A stretch of 12,129 nt of DNA. It comes from Litorivicinus sp. GTDB taxonomy: Bacteria; Pseudomonadota; Gammaproteobacteria; Pseudomonadales; Litorivicinaceae. Below the pieces are notes generated by a model. It was not told the DNA's origin. It saw nothing but the letters and a program-made list of their open reading frames with translations, and ran no database searches. Position numbers and translations under genes: made by a program. The stretch lies in contig JAGYIK010000031.1 in assembly GCA_018402605.1 (NCBI GenBank), forward strand, positions 1 through 12,129, given 5' to 3'. Positions 7,290-12,129 of the stretch are shown here, piece by piece; positions within the stretch are counted from its first letter, which is position 1; every line of letters begins with the position of its first letter.

Positions 7290-8112
7290 ATGTTACATCT
7301 CGAGTCGGTAAGTAAAACGTACGATACGGGCGACACAGCCTTGCGCAATATTTCGCTGCGTATCGAAAAAGGCCAAGTCGTCGGGCTTATTGGACCGTCA
7401 GGTGCCGGAAAATCGACCTTGATTCGCTGCATTAATCGACTGGTTGAGCCCTCTCAAGGGCAAATCTTACTGAACAACGTCGATCTCGTTCGCCTCGACA
7501 ATCACCAATTACGCCTGCAACGGCGGCGTATCGGCATGATTTTCCAAGAGTACGCCTTAGTTGAAAGACTAACAGTAATGGAGAATGTGCTGTCCGGCCG
7601 ACTCGGTTATCTGCCATTTTGGCGCAGCTATCTTCGCCGCTTTCCAAAAGCAGATATCGAAAACGCCTATCGCCTACTCGACCGCGTTGGGCTGTTGGAT
7701 CAGGCGAATAAAGCGGCCCGGCGAAATATCCGGCGGTATGAAGCAACGCGTCGGTATTGCGCGGGCGCTTGCGCAAAATCCTGATTTGCTCCTAGTTGAT
7801 GAACCAACAGCCAGCCTGGATCCGAAAACGAGCCGACAAATCATGAGGCTCATCGTTGAAATCTGCAGCGAGCGGAACCTCCCCGCCATTATCAACATTC
7901 ACGATGTGCCATTAGCCATTCAGTTTATGCAGCGAATCATTGGTCTGCGCGGCGGTGAAATTGTTTTTGATGGCGCGCCAGCTGAACTAAACGACACGGT
8001 CTTAACGACCATATACGGTGCTGAAGACTGGACCAATATGCAGCGTGATCACGCAGATGATCTCGAAAGCGAGGCCGAGGCATCACTCTCTCTGGATGCA
8101 TTACGGTCATGA
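7290..8112 (+). pseudogene. phnC: ABC transporter ATPase (PhnC type), one frameshift near 7713
   Basis: The ATPase that powers the phosphonate-type importer. Starting at ATG 7290 it reads MLHLESVSKTYDTGDTALRN with Walker A GPSGAGKST (35-43) and the Q-loop Q86 in IFQEYAL. At about 7713 the frame shifts by one base. The second frame carries the signature ISGGMKQRVGIARAL, Walker B LLLVDEP, D-loop SLD, and NIHDVPLAI with the switch histidine, ending in IYGAEDW and a tail to TGA 8110-8112. Removing one G at 7713 joins the halves as QANKRPGEISGGMKQRV and gives 273 residues, normal for PhnC. Every catalytic motif is intact, so a base error is at least as likely as a real null mutation. An upstream GTG at 7269 lies inside the preceding hairpin and is a poor start. 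The stop overlaps the next gene by 4 bases. Confidence 0.88.
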
Positions 8113-8909
8113 ATGCCTATCCCGATCGTTGGCGAAAACCACCTCAAATCCTGACAGATAATACCTGGCGGCCGATTATTTGGTCTTTGGCGGCGGTGTA
8201 CCTCATCTTTGCAATTGGTGGTTTAGAGGTCAATTGGACACGTGTATCAGAGGGCCTCGAGCGCGGATGGCGTTTCGTACAAGGTTTTCTCTCTCCAGAT
8301 TTCAGCAGTCGATGGACAGACATTTCCATAGGTCTGGTCGAGAGCCTGACCATGACCCTAACCTCAACCATTGTTGGAATTTTAATCAGTGTGCCCATCG
8401 GGATCGGGGCCGCGCGAAACCTCGCTCCCCGTTGGCTCTACATGTTCTGTCGGGGCATCATTGCTGTTTCACGATCTCTGCAGGAGATCATTATTGCGAT
8501 ATTTTTCGTTGCCTTGTTTGGATTTGGCCCATTTGCGGGTTTCTTAACGTTATCGTTTGCGACCATTGGATTCCTCTCAAAGCTCTTGGCTGAAGACATT
8601 GAAGATATCGATGAGTCGCAGGTGGAATCGATCCGCGCGACCGGCGCCGGCTTTTGGCAAATTGTGAACTATGCCGTGCAACCACAGGTCATGCCCCGAC
8701 TGGTTGGTCTCTCACTCTACCGCCTAGATATTAATTTCCGTGAAAGCTCCGTGATCGGAATTGTGGGTGCAGGCGGTATCGGAGCCACCTTGAATACTGC
8801 AATTGATCGCTATGAATACGACAGTGCTGGAGCGGTTTTGATTATTATTATCCTGATTGTCCTCGCTGTTGAGTACAGCTCAAGCATCATCAGAGGACGG
8901 TTACAATAA
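8109..8909 (+). CDS. phnE: Phosphonate-type ABC transporter permease (PhnE family), first copy
   Basis: A 266-residue inner-membrane permease. Hydrophobic segments fall at about residues 22-40, 75-100, 108-135, 137-155 and 240-260. The conserved cytoplasmic coupling region reads ESQVESIRATGAGFWQIVNY (within about 168-190), followed by QPQVMPRLVGLSLYRLDINF and VGAGGIGATL, all typical of PhnE. The ATG overlaps the phnC stop (ATGA), showing translational coupling. A second, divergent permease gene begins at its last base, so the two products probably form a heterodimeric channel rather than a homodimer. Which phosphorus compound passes is not readable from the sequence. Confidence 0.93.
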   Translation: MNAYPDRWRKPPQILTDNTWRPIIWSLAAVYLIFAIGGLEVNWTRVSEGLERGWRFVQGFLSPDFSSRWTDISIGLVESLTMTLTSTIVGILISVPIGIGAARNLAPRWLYMFCRGIIAVSRSLQEIIIAIFFVALFGFGPFAGFLTLSFATIGFLSKLLAEDIEDIDESQVESIRATGAGFWQIVNYAVQPQVMPRLVGLSLYRLDINFRESSVIGIVGAGGIGATLNTAIDRYEYDSAGAVLIIIILIVLAVEYSSSIIRGRLQ

Positions 8910-9712
8910 TGTCGGCTACTCCATCTGTCTGGGCGTATCGCACATCACGTCAGCGTCTCACTGTTTGGTTTGGGTGGCTCCTGACTGTTGCTCTGTTTGT
9001 CTGGTGCTGGAACCTCATGACGGCAGATACCATGTGGGTTTTCGTTTTGGATGCGCCAACTCAGGCTGCCGATCTCGGAAGCCGCATGATCCCTCCGCGT
9101 TGGTCGTATTTGCCAGAACTTATGCAACCGCTATGGGACACGATCAACATCGCCACTCTTGGGACACTGGGTGGTGTCATTTTGGCGGTGCCTGTGGCGT
9201 TTTTAGCAGCAAACAATACGACGCCCTCGCGATGGTTGGTTCGCCCAATCGCATTAAGCATTATTGTCGCGTCACGCTCGATTAACTCTCTGATTTGGGC
9301 GCTCTTACTCGTATCGATTATTGGCCCTGGATTGCTTGCTGGGATTATTGCCATAGCGCTCCGTTCGATCGGATTCATTGGCAAATTACTCTATGAAGCC
9401 ATTGAAGAGATTGACCAAAAGCAAGTAGAGGCTGTTACCGCAACGGGCGCAAGCCGGTTGCAAACGATCCACTACGGGATCGTTCCGCAGATCGCACCCG
9501 CATTTTTCGGAATCACGGTGTTTCGTTGGGATATCAACATCCGAGAGAGCACAATTCTTGGGCTTGTCGGTGCTGGAGGTATCGGCTTGAAGTTACAATC
9601 ATCGTTGAACGTTCTTGCGTGGCCACAGGTCACCGTCATTCTTTTACTGATTTTACTGACAGTCATCGCCAGTGAATGGGTGTCCGCAAAAGTGCGTTCA
9701 GCGATCAGCTAG
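8909..9712 (+). CDS. phnE: Phosphonate-type ABC transporter permease (PhnE family), second copy
   Basis: A 267-residue permease that starts on the last base of the first permease stop codon (TAATG). It has a longer periplasmic stretch after the first helix (about 20-38), then membrane segments near 80-100, 110-135, 140-158 and 240-260. The family signature is clear: AIEEIDQKQVEAVTATGASR, then VPQIAPAFFGITVFRWDINI and LGLVGAGGIGLKL. It is plainly a paralogue of the preceding protein but diverged along most of its length. It ends the ABC operon; no phosphonate catabolic enzyme follows. Its stop overlaps by 8 bases the 3' end of a gene on the opposite strand. Confidence 0.93.
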   Translation: MSATPSVWAYRTSRQRLTVWFGWLLTVALFVWCWNLMTADTMWVFVLDAPTQAADLGSRMIPPRWSYLPELMQPLWDTINIATLGTLGGVILAVPVAFLAANNTTPSRWLVRPIALSIIVASRSINSLIWALLLVSIIGPGLLAGIIAIALRSIGFIGKLLYEAIEEIDQKQVEAVTATGASRLQTIHYGIVPQIAPAFFGITVFRWDINIRESTILGLVGAGGIGLKLQSSLNVLAWPQVTVILLLILLTVIASEWVSAKVRSAIS

Positions 9713-9962
9713 GCGCATCCACGACTTGTGTCTCGAGAAGCAATCGATCCTCACGCAAGTTATGCCAATGCGTCCAGGCGCGATCCAACAGCCAAAACCA
9801 CACACCATTCAGTAAGGGCGCAACAACACCCACTTGGCTAGCTTCTCGAAACGTTGCCTCTGTGAGCATCAAAACAGTAGTCACGTCGATCACATAGTGA
9901 CCTGCTGTAAAGATGACAGCCCTCGCGGTTGTAGCCGCGGTAGAAATCTCATATAGCTTCAT
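9705..9962 (-). CDS. Small two-helix membrane protein, possibly DUF2061-like
   Basis: An 85-residue protein with two predicted membrane helices (about 12-35 and 42-62) and a charged C-terminal tail (NLREDRLLLETQV). A GGAG ribosome site 8 bases before the ATG supports a real gene. The pattern of a histidine in the first helix (AGHYVID), then LTEATFREASQVG, then a second helix ending LLDRAW, resembles small DUF2061 proteins whose second helix ends in an HE-x-x-W-like motif. The match is by memory and weak. It lies downstream of the secreted-protein gene on the same strand, 170 bases away, and meets phnE tail to tail. No function can be assigned. Confidence 0.6.
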   Translation of the reverse strand: MKLYEISTAATTARAVIFTAGHYVIDVTTVLMLTEATFREASQVGVVAPLLNGVWFWLLDRAWTHWHNLREDRLLLETQVVDAPS

Positions 9963-10132
9963 GACGACACTCCAATAGGTACAGACATGTGTTGTTAGTT
10001 TGTCTCTTTACTATGGATTTCAACAATGTGAAAGCCTATATCTATTGAATTATTAAATGGATCAGTTACGCCTTTGCTATCAATCACCCTCTGACTCGGG
10101 GATCAGAGTCCTCTATTGCACTGAATTCAATA

Positions 10133-10525
10133 TCAGTCTTGGCAGAACGCATCCCGAATTTTCGCAAGGTCGCCATTCATCCCCTGGTACAAATCATTGA
10201 GTTTTTCAGAATTGGTATAGCCACCCTGCGGATTGATTTGAAACCATCCGAAAACAGTGCCGTTCTCATCCGTCATCATCGGACCTGAGCTCGAACCGGA
10301 CCACGGACTCTTGGACGAAAGGGGACTTCCATAGAGACCATTGGGGTTCCAAATGCTCTTGGGGTCGCTCGGATTTCCATACCGACCATCGGTATTGCAG
10401 ACAGAGTCGCGGACGGTGGCAATACAATCCAAACATCCAATGAACACGCCATCGGAATACAGGAGAAGTTTTCCCTGCACCATGGACGAGAGAAAAAACA
10501 AAATTAGGCCGATTATTTGTTTCAT
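10133..10525 (-). CDS. Small secreted protein with 16-residue internal repeats, function unknown
   Basis: A 130-residue protein with a signal peptide (MKQIIGLILFFLSSMVQG, cut near residue 18). The mature part opens with YSDGVFIGCLDC, then two adjacent 16-residue repeats: SVCNTDGRYGNPSDPK (41-56) and SIWNPNGLYGSPLSSK (57-72). A degenerate third begins SPWSGSSSG (73-81). After that come a DENGTVFGWFQIN segment and a C-terminal helix-like end closing at C128. Cysteines 31, 34, 43 and 128 could form disulfides outside the cytoplasm. The repeat pattern (S-x-W/C-N-x-x-G-x-YG) recurs in uncharacterised bacterial secreted proteins I have seen, but I know no function. It lies 23 bases after the glmS stop, so it may be read from the glmS transcript. 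Its ribosome site (GAGGAAA, 10533-10539) lies in the hairpin at 10529-10548. Confidence 0.78.
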   Translation of the reverse strand: MKQIIGLILFFLSSMVQGKLLLYSDGVFIGCLDCIATVRDSVCNTDGRYGNPSDPKSIWNPNGLYGSPLSSKSPWSGSSSGPMMTDENGTVFGWFQINPQGGYTNSEKLNDLYQGMNGDLAKIRDAFCQD

Positions 10526-10528
10526 TTG

Positions 10529-10548
10529 GCTGTTTCCTCGGAAACAGC
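10529..10548 (-). promoter_or_regulatory. Perfect hairpin after glmS that contains the next gene's ribosome site
   Basis: GCTGTTTCC (10529-10537) pairs with GGAAACAGC (10540-10548), with two bases between the arms on paper and effectively an 8-bp stem with a CGAG loop. It begins directly after the glmS stop (10549-10551). No T-run follows on the minus strand, so it is a poor intrinsic terminator. The GAGGAAA ribosome site of the secreted-protein gene lies in its loop and descending arm, so the fold would hide that site. Regulation by this fold is inferred. Confidence 0.55.
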
Positions 10549-12129
10549 TTATTCCACAGTCACTGACTTTGCGAGATTACGCGGTTGGTCTACGTCTGTT
10601 CCCCTGAGGACGGCAACATGATAAGAGAGCATTTGTAGCGGCACTGTGAACACGATGGGCGCAATCAATGGATGCGTCGCAGGCATCACACACTGGGTAA
10701 TCTCGTCTGCCGAATCATCAACCACAGCAAAATCCGTGAAGACAATGAGCTCGCCGCCCCGCGCCTTGACTTCAGACAGATTCGATCTCAGCTTCTCGAC
10801 CAATTGATCGTTGGGGGCCACGGCGACTACGGGCATGTCTTCATCAACCAATGCCAAAGGACCGTGTTTTAACTCACCCGCAGGATAGGCCTCTGCATGG
10901 ATATATGAGAGCTCTTTCAGCTTAAGCGCCCCCTCCATCGTACTGGGATTCATATCGAGCGTCACAAAATAACGTGTGTGGTGTTTATCAGCAAACCGTG
11001 TCGCCAAATTTTCCACTTCGCTTTCAATCGCAAGCGTTCTCTCAATCAACTGCGGCAATGTATGCAGTGCATGTACGAGATCACGCTCGTCAAACCCGGG
11101 GGTTGGTTTAAGTTTCGCTATCAGTCCCGCGAGCATCAACAAAACGGTCAGTTGCGTGGTGAACGCCTTGGTGCTGGCAACGCCGATTTCTGGGCCGGCC
11201 TCGGTCATGAACGCCAAATCTGTTTCTCGAACGAGACTCGATGTGGCCACGTTGCAGATCGCCATCGTGGCCAAAACCTGCTCGCGGTCCAAATGGCGAA
11301 GCGCCGCGAGAACATCGGCCGTCTCACCCGATTGACTAATCGCAATCCAAAGGGTTTGGGGAAGTGTCACGACCTTTCGGTAGCGGTATTCACTAGCAAT
11401 CTCAACCTGACACGGAATTCCAGCCAGACTCTCGATCCAATATTTCGCGACCAATCCTGCATGATAACTGGTTCCACAAGCGACTATTTGAACTGCGCGC
11501 GCGTCAACCAACAACGCGTCGCCCGTGGGACCAAGAACTCCGGATAGGAGTGCATCTTTTCCCAAGCGCCCAGCCAAAGTCGCCCGGATGGCTTCCGGCT
11601 GTTCATGAATTTCTTTCGCCATAAAGTGACGATATTTGCCCTTGGTCACGGCATCGTGCGCGCCATGGGCCTGAATAACGGGGCGCTCAACCGGCGCATG
11701 ATTGGCATCAAAAATTTGGTAACCGGAACAGGTGATTCGAGCCGAGTCACCCTCCTCAAAATAGACAAACCGGTCAGTGACATGCAATAACGCAAGCTGA
11801 TCGGAGCCGATGAAATGTTCACCATGGCCCACTCCGAGAACTAATGGGCTTCCCTGACGCGCGACCCATAGAACCCCTGGAGTCTCAGCATCGAGGATCG
11901 CGAGCGCATAAGCTCCAGCTAACTGGCCCAAGACAGCCTTTACCGTGGCGTCAAAATCACCGGCATGCGCCTGAGCTTCGTGAGCAAGCAAGTGGGCGAC
12001 AGTTTCAGTATCTGTTTGTGATTGGAATACATACCCGTGTGCTTCAAGTTGTGCTCGAAGCGCCTGATAATTCTCAATGATACCGTTGTGTACGACTGAA
12101 AACCGTCCAGATTGATGAGGGTGTGCATT
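10549..12129 (-). CDS. glmS: Glutamine--fructose-6-phosphate aminotransferase (isomerizing), 5' end outside window
   Basis: Makes glucosamine-6-phosphate from fructose-6-phosphate and glutamine, the first step toward UDP-GlcNAc for peptidoglycan and lipopolysaccharide. The last 526 residues are visible in one unbroken frame entering the window at codon 12129-12127. By alignment from memory with the E. coli enzyme about 83 residues are missing, including the catalytic Cys1. Visible glutaminase residues include NAHPH, VVHNGIIEN (Asn98 and Gly99) and the aspartate of TDTETVAHL (Asp123). The two SIS sugar-isomerase domains show VACGTSYHAG, ISQSGETADVLAALR, and ELSYIHAEAYPAGELKHGPL with the catalytic Glu and His. 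The protein ends in QPRNLAKSVTVE, carrying the Schiff-base lysine. Length and ending are those of an intact housekeeping enzyme. Upstream regulation (ribozyme or sRNA control in some bacteria) cannot be judged because the leader is outside. Confidence 0.97.
   Translation of the reverse strand, partial: NAHPHQSGRFSVVHNGIIENYQALRAQLEAHGYVFQSQTDTETVAHLLAHEAQAHAGDFDATVKAVLGQLAGAYALAILDAETPGVLWVARQGSPLVLGVGHGEHFIGSDQLALLHVTDRFVYFEEGDSARITCSGYQIFDANHAPVERPVIQAHGAHDAVTKGKYRHFMAKEIHEQPEAIRATLAGRLGKDALLSGVLGPTGDALLVDARAVQIVACGTSYHAGLVAKYWIESLAGIPCQVEIASEYRYRKVVTLPQTLWIAISQSGETADVLAALRHLDREQVLATMAICNVATSSLVRETDLAFMTEAGPEIGVASTKAFTTQLTVLLMLAGLIAKLKPTPGFDERDLVHALHTLPQLIERTLAIESEVENLATRFADKHHTRYFVTLDMNPSTMEGALKLKELSYIHAEAYPAGELKHGPLALVDEDMPVVAVAPNDQLVEKLRSNLSEVKARGGELIVFTDFAVVDDSADEITQCVMPATHPLIAPIVFTVPLQMLSYHVAVLRGTDVDQPRNLAKSVTVE

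Noticed and set aside
7700..7730. Programmed ribosomal frameshift in phnC
   Set aside because: There is no slippery heptamer, downstream pseudoknot or internal ribosome site at 7713, and PhnC is not known to use frameshifting.
10087..10108. Short inverted repeats CTCTGA/TCAGAG and GACTC/GAGTC between the secreted-protein and membrane-protein genes
   Set aside because: Stems are only 5-6 bp with 8-base loops and there is no T-run on either strand; too weak to call a terminator.
11940..12128. 62-codon open frame on the minus strand at the window edge
   Set aside because: The neighbouring frame encodes the conserved glutaminase part of GlmS (NAHPH, VVHNGIIEN, TDTET), so this is a shadow frame.
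1..12129. CRISPR array, insertion sequence, integrase or attachment repeats, tRNA or rRNA
   Set aside because: No regularly spaced repeats beyond the Pho box, no transposase or integrase motifs, and no recognisable tRNA or rRNA sequence were seen by eye on either strand.

Overview
The window looks like an accessory catabolic and transport region of a Gram-negative proteobacterium, probably a marine-type gammaproteobacterium. This rests on a TRAP transporter, a PhnDCE-type ABC transporter with a PhoB-like box, Sec signal peptides, clear Shine-Dalgarno sites and a bacterial GlmS. No rRNA or tRNA is present to fix the taxonomy, so the assignment is an inference.

Left part (1-2403, minus strand): an operon read right to left. 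It holds a PLP-dependent serine/aspartate-glyoxylate-type aminotransferase, the TRAP solute-binding protein DctP, and the start of the TRAP small permease DctQ, which runs off the window. Two mutually exclusive hairpins lie between dctP and dctQ.

Divergent control region (2404-2524): promoter-like elements for both directions overlap a palindromic cluster (2485-2510) that resembles an operator for a GntR/FCD regulator.

Middle (2525-6195, plus strand): a fused FAD and Fe-S D-2-hydroxyacid dehydrogenase (about 1000 codons), then a GntR-family FCD regulator overlapping its stop. Both are broken by about two dozen one- or two-base indels, mostly changes in homopolymer length. The encoded residues stay highly conserved when the frame is repaired. 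The 1.5 kb Fe-S half (3473 to about 4970) and almost all the rest of the window are free of such breaks. This pattern fits local sequence error, or very recent slippage-driven loss, better than old decay.

Right-middle (6198-9712, plus strand): three GTCAT-type repeats at exact 11-bp spacing (a Pho box) precede phnD, an attenuator-like hairpin, phnC (one frameshift), and two phnE permease genes joined by 4-base and 1-base overlaps. This is a phosphate/phosphonate-type ABC importer. No phosphonate-degrading enzyme is visible nearby.

Right end (9705-12129, minus strand): the 3' 526 codons of glmS; a small secreted protein with a 16-residue internal repeat whose Shine-Dalgarno lies in a perfect hairpin; and a small two-helix membrane protein that converges on phnE.

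Working model (inference): the TRAP system imports a 2-hydroxyacid such as glycolate, the dehydrogenase oxidises it to a 2-oxoacid such as glyoxylate, and the aminotransferase converts glyoxylate to glycine. The GntR regulator would control both divergent units from 2485-2510. The PhnDCE importer looks like a separate phosphate-starvation unit.
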